NCBI GenBank assembly: GCA_014529385.2
Contig: CM043947.1
Span: 125,555,891-125,619,890 of the forward strand
Direction of reading: 5' to 3'
DNA length: 64,000 bases
Source of the DNA: Adiantum capillus-veneris
Taxonomy: Eukaryota > Streptophyta > Polypodiopsida > Polypodiales > Pteridaceae
Part shown: piece by piece, positions 32,867 through 43,500 of the stretch
How the letters are laid out: each line of letters starts with the position of its first letter
Numbering within the stretch: position 1 is the first letter of the stretch
Made by a program: the position numbers and the translations under genes
The notes under the pieces: generated by a model
The model's database searches: none
Seen by the model: the letters and a program-made list of their open reading frames with translations, nothing else
What the model was told of the DNA's origin: nothing

Positions 32867-35800
32867 ATGCGTAGCAACGAGGATGTGGGACCGTCCAACC
32901 GAAACACCTATCTCTCAACGAGGGTCTTATGTCCTTGTAATCAATGCAAGCATGCTGTGCGACGGACAAGACGTGTTTCTTTGCAACACGTTCGCGAATT
33001 TGGCGAGTTCGATCCATCTATTATAGATCGAGTTGTTGCCACTTATAACTCGTCGGACTCTGACGCTGGCCAACAAGCAGCAATCTTGCAACCCAATAGA
33101 CGTGTTCGCAGGCGCTTTGGTCAAGCAGCATATGTGAGGCCACAAGATGTAGCCTCTGACAGCTCGGGGGATGATCATGCAGAGCACATTCCCAACGAGG
33201 CAATGTTTGAGCCCGAGATTGATGAAATGATCGAGACGATCATGGATTCAGAAAGGCTTATCTATGATGATATGAAAAGTGAAGCCGATACGCCATTGTA
33301 TAATGGAGCACGTATGTCTAGATTGAAAGCACTCCTGGTTCTTCTCAACATGCAGGCAAAGTTTGGATGGAGTGACACTAGCGTCACAGCGCTTTTCAGG
33401 TGATCTATTACAATTAGTTTACTTTAATAAAACTCTAAATGTATAATGATCTGATAGATTTTTACACGACTGTATCATATTTTTATGTTGTGTAGATTGC
33501 TGAAAGAGCACATACTACCAGCTGACAATGTGATGCCAGATTCCCGAGATGAAGCAAGAAAGATTTTGCGAAACTTGGGGATGGATTACAATTCTATCCA
33601 CGCTTGTCCTAATGACTGCATTCTTTTCAGAGGGGAATACATAGACATGGAGAAGTGTCCGAAATGTGATTCCGAAAGATATCGAGTAGATCTCCACGGG
33701 ACAAAAATTCCACAAAAGGTTTTGCGACATTTCCCTCTGCTTCCTCGCATCAAGCATTTCTTCGAATGTAAGTCCATGGCCGCCCTAGCATCATGGCATG
33801 AGGAGAATAAATCTTTGGATGGTGTGCTACGAATTCCTGCAGATTGCGTAGCGTGGAAACATATAGATGGAACATGGTCGGATTTTGCCAGGGAAGCTCG
33901 AAATTTGCGCTTAGGCCTGGCTATGGATGGCGTAAATCCATTTGGTCAAAGATCAACATCTTACAGTGTATGGCCCGTTGTCATCGTCAACTACAACATT
34001 CCCCCGTGGTTGACTACGAAGAAGGGGCACCTATGGCTAAGCTTGATTGTGCCAGGGCGATATAAAGTGGGGAATATGGATGTGTATCTTTGTCCACTAT
34101 TGGAAGAGCTACAACAATTGTGGATTGGCATAGAGGTGGTGGATATGAGCCGACACACAGGACGACGGAATGCTTTGATCAGAGGCATTCTAATGTGGAC
34201 CATGCATGACTATCCCGGGCTAATAGAATTCTCAGGTGATCTATTGACACTCCTCACTCAGACACTGTAAATCTTGTTTTTTCCCATAGTTGATCTATTA
34301 TCATGTGTATACATGCAGGGCTTCAAACAAGCGGATACACAGCATGTGTCACATGTGGACCTAGACTGAATGCACGTAGGGCACCCTCACTGAAGAAGAA
34401 AATCTACGAAGGTCATCAAGCGTATCTTCCAGAGAATCATGTGTTACGCGAGGGCTTTTTGGGAAGAGAGCCACCAAGGATGTCTGCACAAGCATGGTTA
34501 GAGCAGAAGGAGATGTGCGATGACGGATTGCCTCTAGGGATGAAGAGACTATCTCTATGGTACGAGTTACCATACTGGCCCCGACTCATGATCAATCACT
34601 TGCTCGATCCAATGCACATATTCAAGAATGTGGGTAATCTACTATGGGACCATCTGACCTGCAAGAAAGATACTTTGGGAGCCAGAGTTGACCTTAGAAA
34701 TCTGGATCGTATGGAGCAATATTGGCCGCAAACAGCGTCTGATGGATCGATAAAACTCCCTAAAGCACCATGGATTTTCACAGGAGCCCAAGAACGCAAA
34801 GTAAAAGAGACCATTCGATCTTTGCGGATCCCCACTGGCGTAATGCACTCGCTCCGAACGTGTTTTACTAAAGAAGGAAAGCTTACCGGTTTGAAGTCAC
34901 ACGATTGGCATAAAATGTGTCAGGTACGTTCATAGTGGACTTTAATATCATTGCATAAAATGTGGACTTTAATATCATTGCTGCACATACTTTACAGTTT
35001 ATTTTACCGGTTGCCATTGAGGGATGTTTGTCTCTCGACATCCGTAACACAATCTACAAACTTGCAAAGCTGGTGCAATGGATCTCACAAAAGGAGATCA
35101 ACGTAGACTCCATACCGTTCGCCAAACTAAATGCTGCGGAGCTTGTGTGCATGTTTGAGAAACATTTTCCTACTACAATGCTAACCATTCAGGTGCATCT
35201 TCTTGTTCACATAGTTGATGAGGTGGAAATAGCTGGCACAGTTCATTCCAGATGGATGTTCTTCTTAGAACGTTTCATGAAAACGCTTAAGGGATATGTG
35301 CGTCAAAAGGCACGTCCGGAGGGTAGCATGGCAGAAGGTTGGTTGGTATCAGAGTCCCTAGTGTACATTGGAGAGTGGCTAGACGGATTTGATAAATCCC
35401 GGGACACGCTATGGCGAACCATAGATGATGAGCGCATATCTGGGATTGTCATGTGCAATCTCGGTGTTGAGAAGAAGATGACGGAAGATCTAGAGGCTAA
35501 AATCAACCGATTTTGCATGCTTCACAATCCAGTGATGCAAAAGTGGATTTCACAATATGAGGATGCAAAGCAAGAGCGACAAAGGGCACGAATCGAGTGG
35601 AGACGGGGAAGACGACCACCGATGCACTATCCAGCGGTTCTGGAGAGCCTACCAACCTTCATGAGCTTAAGATGGTTGCACAACCAATTGAAAAGCGCAC
35701 AACAATGCGGTGACGAAGTGACTGAAGAAGAGTGGGAGTACTCTCGGAGTTGCGCGACCAAGGTAAGTTTGCAATGTACGACTAGCAAGTGACTTTATTT

Positions 35801-36595
35801 ATAAACATTTGAACGGCCACTCATAATCTTTGTTCGTTGTAGTATAAGTCATACACAGCAGCATGGTGTAAAGGTCGACATTTTAGGGTGGAACGAATCG
35901 ACAAAAAGCGTTTTACTCAAGATTGTGGAATCATGGCAAAATTTAAATAGTCTAGTCGACAACGTTCCTTTGATGCAGATCCTGTGGTGGTGGAACTCAC
36001 TTACTTCGGCACGCTGCAAGAGATTTTGAGGATCGATTACAGAGGATTTTTTGTCGACTTGTTCGACGTGCAATGGTTCAAGATAATCATGGAGGGTCGC
36101 AACGCTACTGTGCGTAGAGGAGAGTCTGGTTTTCTTGAGATGGATTCTACTAAGAAATGGGCTGACCTAAGAGACACTTTCGTACTACCCGAGCATTGTG
36201 AACAAGTAAGTATGTAAATAGTTAACATCCCCCTTTTACAAGTTATGTGCTTGAAAGCTCTCATGTAAGTTATGTGGCTCTGGCAGGTAATATTTCATCC
36301 TACAAAGTCTACATCAAACTGGTGGTACGTCATAGAGGTAGCCCCTCGTAGTGCAAGGACGTATGAAGGCTACCATGTGCCAATCACAATGGCATCAATG
36401 GAGGAGATCAGAGAAGATGCTCAATCAGAAGCCGCTGCGGTGGTGCCAGACGAGCATCAAGATGCTACTACTCTATATGGGGTGCATGCAGAGGAGCTAC
36501 AAAATGAAACAGAGGATATGTGTTTAAACGGAGAGCTCTATATAGATATAGGAAGTTATGCTGAGTTATGCGAGGATGAGAGAGAGATCTCTTAA
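32867..36595 (+). pseudogene. TNP2: TNP2-type CACTA transposase, six exons, one in-frame stop
   Basis: Exons 32867-33399, 33496-34235, 34319-34923, 34998-35762, 35843-36205 and 36287-36595 join in frame with GT-AG introns of about 75-96 bp and give about 1,104 codons. Domains in order: transposase-associated Cys motif (LCPCNQCKHAVRR); Transposase_21 core (CPNDCILFRGEY, CPKC, GQRSTSYSVWPV, LLDPMHIFKNVGN); DUF4218-like (QVHLLVHIVDEVEIAGTVHS); DUF4216-like C-terminus (YFGTLQEILRIDYRGFFVDL). The enzyme would bind the TIRs and catalyse excision and insertion. TAG at 35948-35950 interrupts exon 5 before DUF4216, so this copy is probably inactive unless the stop is read through or spliced around. 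Confidence 0.9.
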
Positions 36596-36867
36596 AGCCA
36601 CAAATATTGTATTTGAACAATTTTGCTCCATGTTGTAAAAGCTCTGGCTCTCTAAGTACCTTCCATGGTGTATAACACTCTTTTCTACTCGCGCTCACAT
36701 CTTTTGATTGAAAATTCTGAGTTTTTGACTTGCCTCTTCTATCACTCAATTCATTGCGTCATTGTATTTATATGCGTCATTACGTCATTGTATTTAATGG
36801 TCTTTGCGTCATTCTCTACTCTATTCATTCAATATTAAGTTTAAATATTCGTGTGTTTAATGCAGGT

Positions 36868-38176
36868 ATGGATGATGAGGAGTTTCTTTCTTCTTTGTCA
36901 CCGCAACAGAGACAGTGGTACGTGGAGCGTCATCGCTCTGGCGCATCATCGCGCGTTCCTACTCCATCCGCATCTCCCTCTCTTTCGGAGCATTCGGCGC
37001 GCTCCGAAGCTTCGGCGTCGACGAGACGAGCTTCACACTCGTCTAGACACCGGCGCTCTAGTGGTGGCGGTGGCGGTTGTTGTGGGGATTCCGCCACCGA
37101 TGCCTCCACACCGCCTCGTGTTCGACGAGGCTCTTTACCCTCCCCTTCTTTGCCCGCCCCCACACCAGCCACAGCATCGCCATCTACGCCAGGTTTTGCA
37201 TGACTGACTGTTCCTAGAAGCTACACACCTCTACCTACTCCGCCAGGAGACACCCCACTCGACACTCCTCGCTTCGGGGCCCAGACGCCGGTGGAGACAC
37301 CTCACGTCCGTACCCCCATCGACACCCCGCTAGAGACCCCTGCCGGGACACCCAGGTTCACGCGTCACCGGCCAGAGGGCTTGTCTTACTCTATCGACTT
37401 CAGCGGCGGCATCATCATGGATGATGACGGCAAGAAGGTGATCTCGCGCATGCGTGGTCTTTGCTCTCAGCTGTTTAGACACTACATACTAAACAAATGG
37501 AGTGAAGTACCAAGTGATTTAAAAAACAGAGTCATCAACATACTTCATGATGAGTTTCCCGTTCCAACACGGGATCAGCGCTTCAATGAAGACCTGATGA
37601 AGATTCGAATGCGCGAATACTGCAAACACAAGCGTTCCGAAGTGCAAAAAGCAATCAAGAATGGGTGGAACAGGCCAGATTGGCTGGCCAAAGAAGATTG
37701 GAAGAATGCGAAGAAAGCAGTGCGCGAGAATCCCGACAAGTGGAAGCAACAAAAGGATGCAGCCAGAGCGCGAGTAGAGGCAGGAAGCTCGCACCACTTG
37801 GGGAGCGGTGGATGGGCATCATTGAGACCGATTTTGTAAGTGTTTTCACATTGCTCTTTATGTTCGATAGTTTAGGGTTTATGAGTTTTTTAATTCTAAC
37901 ATAATGAAATCTTTGTATGTTTTGACAGTGGTCGATGACAGGACGTGATCCCACACCGTACGAGCGCGAGTACGCAGGCAGGAAGGGCTTAAACGCCCTG
38001 ATGGACATTCTCAGTTCTCGCGGCGGCATGGTTAGTATTAGGGTTTACTCTTTTTTATTTTTTGTATTGTTTTATAAATGTCGTTATATGTTTATACTTA
38101 CTGAAAGCTGTCTTATTGTCTTTTTTTGCAGAATCCGACAGATACGCCGCTTGGACGCGATGAGACGTCTGACTAG
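36868..38176 (+). pseudogene. TNPA-like (Ptta/En/Spm) accessory transposase
   Basis: Likely exons are 36868-37835, 37929-38030 and 38132-38176 (TAG 38174). The start MDDEEFLSSLSPQQRQWYVE leads into a long Ser/Pro/Thr low-complexity region with TP repeats (DTPLDTP, ETPAGTP). A conserved basic block follows (FRHYILNKWSEVPSDLKNRV; KNGWNRPDWLAKEDWKNAKK), the plant transposase Ptta/En/Spm pattern. In En/Spm the partner protein binds subterminal repeats. TGA at 37201-37203 breaks exon 1 in frame, and the junction to exon 2 needs a one-base frame change (IIETDF to WSMTGRDPT). It probably does not encode a full protein now. Confidence 0.8.
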
Positions 38177-38525
38177 ACGACGTCAGTTTAGCCGTAGCTA
38201 GATAGCATTAGTTTAGGGTTTCTCATAGCTTATGTATCATGAGACGGATTTTATACGTCTTTTTGAACCATGTATATTATTACATTTGTCACCGCAGTTC
38301 CTTTTGCCAATCAATTCTTTATGCCTATGATGTTGTACAATTGTCATTATTACATTTGCCAATCAATTCATTTTGCCTATGATGTGTACAATTGTCAATT
38401 TTGCAAACAATGCGTCTTGTGGGTGACTATTTTGGGTGTATTATCTACCCTTGCACTTTTTTTAAAAAGTGAATCAAGTACAATATGGTTGATGGGTGGC
38501 AGGGCATTCAATGCCCTGCCACCAA
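38177..38525 (+). other. CACTA 3' untranslated/spacer region
   Basis: Low-complexity AT-rich sequence with a short loose repeat (caattcttt/cattttgcc + tatgatg, acaattgtca) between the TNPA-like gene and the right subterminal array. No gene. Confidence 0.5.
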
Positions 38526-38529
38526 AAAA

Positions 38530-38788
38530 AAATTCTCTCGGGCGTCGCTATAACCGTCGCTATTTATGGCTCTGTAGCGTCGCTATGAGCGTCGCTATAG
38601 TCTTCTGTGTAAACGTCGCTATAACCGTCGCTATGACCGTCGCTATGAGCGTCTCTATATAGCGACGCTTATAGCGACGCTCCCGTAGCGACGCTCGTAG
38701 CGACGGTTTTAGCGACGCCGGGGGTTATAAAAACCCAGTGTATTTTCGTCGCTAATAGCGTCACAAGAGCACACAACCTCTTGTAGTG
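38530..38788. repeat. right CACTA subterminal repeat array with orientation switch
   Basis: CGTCGCTA-type units recur about nine times from 38533 to 38660, then switch orientation to AGCGACG units (about five) up to 38720. The block can fold on itself. It ends with ttcgtcgctaatagcgtcac and the TIR. This is the expected binding platform of the TNPA-like protein. Confidence 0.9.
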
Positions 38789-38791
38789 GGT

Positions 38792-38841
38792 ATCCATTCT
38801 CGTAGTGCTTATTGCTCCATTGCGGAGCATTAGGCATTACA
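38792..38841 (+). repeat. gypsy-III 3' LTR, right 50 bp
   Basis: atccattctcgtagtgctta...gcattaggcattaca matches the end of the 5' LTR at 22731-22780. Confidence 0.92.
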
Positions 38842-40644
38842 GGAACTAGGCCTAAGCTTGAGGGACTTGAGGTGTTAAAATTCAAAGATCCAATCCCTAC
38901 AAGGAGGGGGCGAGCCCTACAAGAGGGGGAATGAGAGAGAACACCCACACACATTAGGAGAAAATTTGGACTCACAAAGGGGCATTATAAGGAGTTTGAC
39001 TTCCTCTCTCATGTCCAAAACGGACGTGCGATTTTTTTTTTCAAATCGACTCTAAACTTGGCGGAGATTTTTCAGTTAGAATCTTCTCTTCAAGCTCTTT
39101 CTATTGATATATAGCACGCCACGAGATTCCTCATATTTTGAAAGATTCTATTTTTGATTCTCTAGATTCTAGATGGTGTTGTTACATCACAAGAGAATCA
39201 AAAATAGAATCTTTCAAAATACGAGGAATCTCATGGTGTGCTATATATCAATAGAAAGAACTTGAATAGTAGATTCTAATTGTCAAATCTCCACCAAGTT
39301 TAGAGTTGATTTGCAAAAATTTTCCACACACCCATTTTGGACATGAGAGAGGAAGTCAAACTCCTTATAAGGCCCCTTTGTGAGTCCAAATTTTCCCTAA
39401 TGCTCACACAAGGCATGCTTGGTAGAAAGAAACCAAAGGGGACACTTGTCAAGTTCCTCCTCATGTTGCCCTCATGGTGTGCCTGAAGCCTATTGGTTGG
39501 CCACCCAAATTAGGGGTCCAATGATAATTTAGGAGATTTAATTAATTGATTTTGCATTTATCAAGTCCTCTCTCTCAAAGGGAAAGGGGGACACTTGGGC
39601 CAAGGCTACCCTTGTTTCTTGTAATGCCTCTGCTTGTGATTGGCTAGGCCTGGAGGGGTCCAATGAGCTTCAATCATGAGCTACAAGGGGGGGTCGACCA
39701 AAGCAATCTAGGGGGTTGCTTAGGGGGTATACTCACCCACACACACTCTCATTGTGTGCTATGTAAAGTGTAAGAGCTCCATCTCCTTCTCCAAGCTCCT
39801 TGAGAAGTTGATAGCCTACACCAACACTCTTGGCTGTGGAACACAAATCTAACCAAGACCTATGCTTCAATGCTTAAGCTTTCCATATTCATTACTATGC
39901 TATTATGTATGCTAAGCAAGAAGAGTGATGATAAGTGAGGAACTATTTCTTTCTCCTATGGAATACTTCTTCTTCCTCTTCCCTACCCTCATTCCCTGCT
40001 AGCTCTCTCCACCTTCGAAGGTGTTTGAGGTCTTCGGATTGAGGCTTAGGATAGTTAATGCTTTCTACAAAGTTTATGTTATGCTTATTGCAAGAAGGCT
40101 AATGGATTACTGCAAGTAAAATAATTACTTAATGCAAGTAGAGTTAATTGTTATTGCAAAGTAGATTAATTGTTGCTTTGGGCACAAGTTGATGCATAAA
40201 AGTTTACATCTTCATGCATTCAAATGATTTAGGGAACACAAGGATTAATGATGTTCACAAGTTCTTGATTGTTTGCAAGCTAAGATTGATTTCTTCTCTT
40301 AAGCAAAAGCTTGGTGTATGAAGCTTCCTTCTTCATACCGCCAAAGAGGTCTCACGGAACACAAGAATTGTATACCAAGTCTCTCTTAATGGGAGAATCT
40401 ATAATACAAATGCCTATTGGAGGGGGGACCGGCTCCACATAAATTTGGTCCTCACCTGTTGTCATATTCTTTAAACGCTCTCTCTTGCAAAAGTATTGTC
40501 ATGCCTATTTAATCAACTGTTATGATTAAGTTGCTACTACCAATTAAGCTCACCCTCTATGCTCTCAAAGTAATCTCACAAAGTTGATCGCTCTAATTCT
40601 CTTAATTCCGCTATCCTACAAGTTATTAGGTCATTTCCATTACA
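38842..40644 (+). repeat. gypsy-II 3' LTR, right part
   Basis: It resumes the gypsy-II LTR after gypsy-III and ends ggtcatttccattaca at 40644, where copia-2 begins. It contains the foldback element 38952-39402, which is absent from the gypsy-IV LTRs. From about 39430 on (acacttgtcaagttcctcct) it follows the gypsy-IV LTR closely. Confidence 0.88.
38952..39402. mobile_element. foldback (MITE-like) element, arms about 200 bp
   Basis: Two long inverted arms (about 38952-39157 and 39185-39402) with a loop of about 27 bp. Outer ends read cattaggagaaaatttggac and the complement of cattagggaaaatttggac. Inner ends read gattctatttttgattctc against gagaatcaaaaatagaatc. There is no coding capacity. The two gypsy-IV LTRs lack the whole segment at this place, so it is an insertion. 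A short CA-rich flank on each side prevents a sure target-duplication call. Confidence 0.85.
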
Positions 40645-41772
40645 TGCATCATGGACAACAGGATTGTAAGTACACTCTGCACTAAAAGCCCATTCTACAT
40701 CAACATCAAAATCACAGTGTCCTTTCACAGAAGACACAACAATGGCTGCATTTGTAGTGGAACCAACATCTGCAGTGGAACCACCCTCTTTCTTCTTAGC
40801 CACTTTGGCCTTCAACTTAGGACACTGCTTGATCAAGTGATCATTAGCTTTACAATAATGGAAATGCATCTTCTTTTTGCCCTTATCACCAGAATTTCCA
40901 TACGAATTGCTGTCAGCAGAAGCATTAGGAACAGAACTTTTGCCACTCGTAGGAGAACCATAAGAAGTGGTTGAATTGTTGTTACCACCCTTTCTTTGAG
41001 AAGCAATAAAAGCTTGTTCAACTGCACGCTGCCTAGTCCTGTTTTTTTTTATAAAGTGACTCTTGCAACAGCAATGTGCATAATGCATCAAACTTGACAA
41101 CTTGGGTCATAAGTCTCCAAGTACTAGCAAAAGTCTGGTAAGAATCTGGTAAGGCATCAAGAACAGTCTGCACAAGGGAACTATCTGAAATGACTTCAAC
41201 TGCATAAATAAGTTGCTCATTGATATCCTTGACACCAGCAAGGAAAGTGTCCATATTATCTTCCTCATGCATAATCTTTAGTTCTAGCTCTTTACACAGC
41301 GAAGTATTGATATCCTTGACACCAGCAAGGAAAGTGTCCATATTATCTTCCTCATGCATAATCTTCAGTTCTAGCTCTTTACGCAGCAAAGTAATTTTTG
41401 CCTCATTACGGCTTGCATAAAGACCAGCCAGAATATGCCAAGCCTGTTTAGCAGATTCCGCTGAATGAATGTGAGGAGTAATGGTGCGCTTCACGGACAA
41501 CGCAATCAACGCATGAGCGTGCGCATCCTTTACATCCCAATGAGCTTGTTCTGCCGTATGCAAACAACTCTAATAGCAGCAAGACCTACAACATCCTCAA
41601 TATCACCTACATCCTCAGAACCAGGACGTACATCAATGCCATGCACAATATTCTAGAAGCCCTTTGACACAAGAACATGTTGCATCATATAAGCCCACAT
41701 AGGGTAATTTTCCCCATCCAACCTGTCCTCAACAGCAAACATCTTGAACACATCTCTGTTGTTGTCAGCCAT
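40645..41772 (-). pseudogene. copia-2 gag remnant
   Basis: It starts MADNNRDVFKMFAVEDRLDG at 41772. It has a stop at 41653 and frame changes between 41.65 and 41.56 kb and again near 41.07 kb. An 87-bp in-frame tandem duplication (starts 41221 and 41308) repeats LELKIMHEEDNMDTFLAGVK. The zinc knuckle reads FHYCKANDHLIKQC, so its first Cys has become Phe (CHYC in copia-1). Beyond the knuckle it stays collinear with copia-1 until the cut at 40645. Confidence 0.88.
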
Positions 41773-42117
41773 GGTAAATGCTACACTTGATGTAAAAACT
41801 GCTCGAAAAGAGGAGAAACGGAGCGGGAACAACACTGCTATAAAGCACAAACCGTAGAAGACTGTCAGACACATGTTATGCAGAAAACAGCACTGACAAA
41901 AATTCTGCACAAAATGACGAAATTGCTTGTGCAGACCTGCCTGTAGTGGAAACAGAGGCCGAAATGAGTCCGAATCAGAAATCTGAGCAGACTAAGCTCT
42001 ACGAGTACACCCGAAATATTTGTCGACTTGGAAATGCTCACCAAACCTCACTGAAATCGGAGAAGTGAGCAGGCGTGTGCTGGAGTAGCAAGCGACTAAG
42101 CCCGGAGGACGCAACCT

Positions 42118-42129
42118 GCTCTGATACCA
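42118..42129 (-). other. primer binding site of copia-2
   Basis: gctctgatacca is the complement of TGGTATCAGAGC (initiator tRNA-Met), located at the inner edge of the 5' LTR. Confidence 0.9.
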
Positions 42130-42131
42130 AT

Positions 42132-42342
42132 TGTTGGAATTAGGGTTGCAGAGAAACGCACACAGCTTGGAGAAGACGAAGGAAGCTCAAGGCACACAAC
42201 AGCGAGTGTGTTACTTAGTGTGCAATGGAAAGATAGATAGCCCTAGAGTGATGGGCGTCTATACAATGCACGGGGGAGGGAAAAAATGCTCCGGTGGTCC
42301 TAGTGTGTTCACACACATCACTACCACATGTATATGGTAACA
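42132..42342 (-). repeat. 5' LTR of copia-2
   Basis: Reverse complement of the copia-1 3' LTR (TGTTACC...CCAACA), 211 bp. It defines the right edge of copia-2. Confidence 0.9.
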
Positions 42343-43454
42343 CTAACCCAGGGTGTACCTTGGCCCTAAATCATGATAAACACCTTGGAAATGCCAAGCA
42401 AACGGTTTTTGTAGAGAATGCCGAAACATATCTTATACGGACACTTTCACACATAGCCTTGGTAGGGGTAGAGAGTGCACGTCAACAAGTTTGTTGGTTT
42501 CTTGACTGCAAAGTATATGACCTCTCATCATCTTCCTCTCAAAGGCAAGGGAGTCTCCAAGTCTACTGAAAATGGTAGAGTAGGTAGCGTTGATGGTGCA
42601 TGTGAGGAGGCAATAGCACCCATGCATGCGGATCTGCTCTATAATTTCAACAAGAGCACATGCGACATAATCATAACTACATTTATAGAGGAGAGGTGTT
42701 GGCATCAAATCATATAAACACATTTTTTTTGAGGAGAAGGGTTCACCTCCAAATTTGTGAGCGATGTGAGGTCCCAACTCACGGGGTCACAATGTCACAT
42801 CCATCATCCACCCTCTATGATTTACAGAGTCCAGACCAGGGCTCGAGAAACATTTTTTTGTGGAGCCGGCTTTGGAACCTTTTCACACTCATATGAGCAG
42901 GCTAACTCCAAATTTGAGAGGGATAATCACACTAAAAATCTCGTATTATAACTTAAAATTTCATCATTTGAACCGGCTTTAGAACCTTCTCACCTAGATT
43001 TGACCCGGCCATTTTTCATTTTGAGCGGGCTTTGGATAAAGCGAACCTATCTTTTCCCGAGCCCTTGGACTCGAGACTATTTGGCAACTAGGCAGTGTTG
43101 GCGATGCAAGATGCAAAAAAAGAGTAGCACCGCAACGGGCGGATCGGCTCTATGTTTTCTACAAGAGCACATGGGACATAATCATGAGTTCATAACTACA
43201 TGATACATTTATATAAAAGAGGTGTTGACATCAAATCATACATAAGTACATTGATTGAGGGGAGGGGTTGACCTCTAAAACTATGAACTCATGATACATT
43301 TATACAAAAGAGGTGTTGACATCAAAACCACTGTCACATCCATCATCCACTGTCAAATTGTCAATGAAATTGGCGGCTCGCGAGGAGGGGTTCGGCAACT
43401 TAGCTGGCGTGTGTTAGTTATAAAGCGAGCGGCTGGCGAGCTCAGAAAGGACAG

Positions 43455-43458
<4 letters not shown>
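42343..43458. other. upstream region of the PEBP gene with internal duplications
   Basis: Non-coding. A block of about 110 bp (acaagagcacatg, gacataatcat, gaggtgttg, catcaaatcata) occurs at about 42640-42752 and 43150-43277, and a shorter version at 43279-43349. catccatcatccac occurs at 42800 and 43336. No promoter element was identified with confidence. Confidence 0.6.

Positions 43459-43497
<39 letters not shown>
43459..43497 (+). repeat. (AG)n directly before the PEBP start codon
   Basis: About 19 AG units end at the base before ATG 43498, so they would lie in the 5' UTR. Such GA tracts are common in plant 5' UTRs and can bind GAGA-type factors; any role here is inferred. Confidence 0.9.

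Positions 43498-43500
<3 letters not shown>

Larger units (their letters stand above)
30793..38788 (+). mobile_element. CACTA (En/Spm) DNA transposon, structurally complete
   Basis: The terminal inverted repeats CACTACAAGAGG (30793-30804) and its complement (38777-38788) are exact over 12 bp. The flanking 3-bp duplication GGT (30790-30792 and 38789-38791) is the size expected of CACTA insertion. It is 7,996 bp long. Inside are subterminal repeat arrays at both ends, a simple-repeat-rich 5' region, a captured HIPP fragment, a TNP2 gene and a TNPA-like gene. It disrupts the gypsy-III 3' LTR, so it is younger than gypsy-III. Confidence 0.95.
22403..38841 (+). mobile_element. gypsy-III retrotransposon nested in gypsy-II LTR, interrupted by CACTA
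   Basis: The LTRs at 22403-22780 and 30463-30792 plus 38792-38841 are the same length (378 and about 380 bp) once the CACTA is removed. Flanking bases are ggaat before and ggaac after, consistent with a 5-bp target duplication with one later change. Domain order gag, protease, RT, RNase H, integrase marks it as Ty3/gypsy. A further open region of about 2.2 kb lies between integrase and the 3' LTR. The family differs from gypsy-II/IV and shows no chromodomain. Confidence 0.9.
15843..40644 (+). mobile_element. gypsy-II chromovirus, decayed, hosting three nested insertions
   Basis: This is the same family as gypsy-IV (53373-62121). The parts are a truncated 5' LTR (15843-16477), PBS, gag, a badly deleted pol, and a 3' LTR (21919-22402 plus 38842-40644). 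Nested inside are solo LTR C (17247-18170), gypsy-III (22403-38841), which itself holds the CACTA element, and a foldback element (38952-39402). The pol has lost the RT catalytic core, so the element cannot move on its own. Confidence 0.9.
40645..42342 (-). mobile_element. copia-2: 5' part of a copia element, minus strand
   Basis: Same family as copia-1. On the minus strand: 5' LTR, PBS, leader, gag, then an abrupt cut just after ...CTYNPVVHDAC at the gypsy-II LTR boundary. All of protease to RNase H is missing. Confidence 0.9.

Noticed and set aside
43291-43497. Upstream in-frame ATG extending the PEBP protein by 69 residues
   Set aside because: The extension is mostly repeat-encoded Arg-Glu from the GA tract and hides the signal-like segment; ATG 43498 follows the tract directly.
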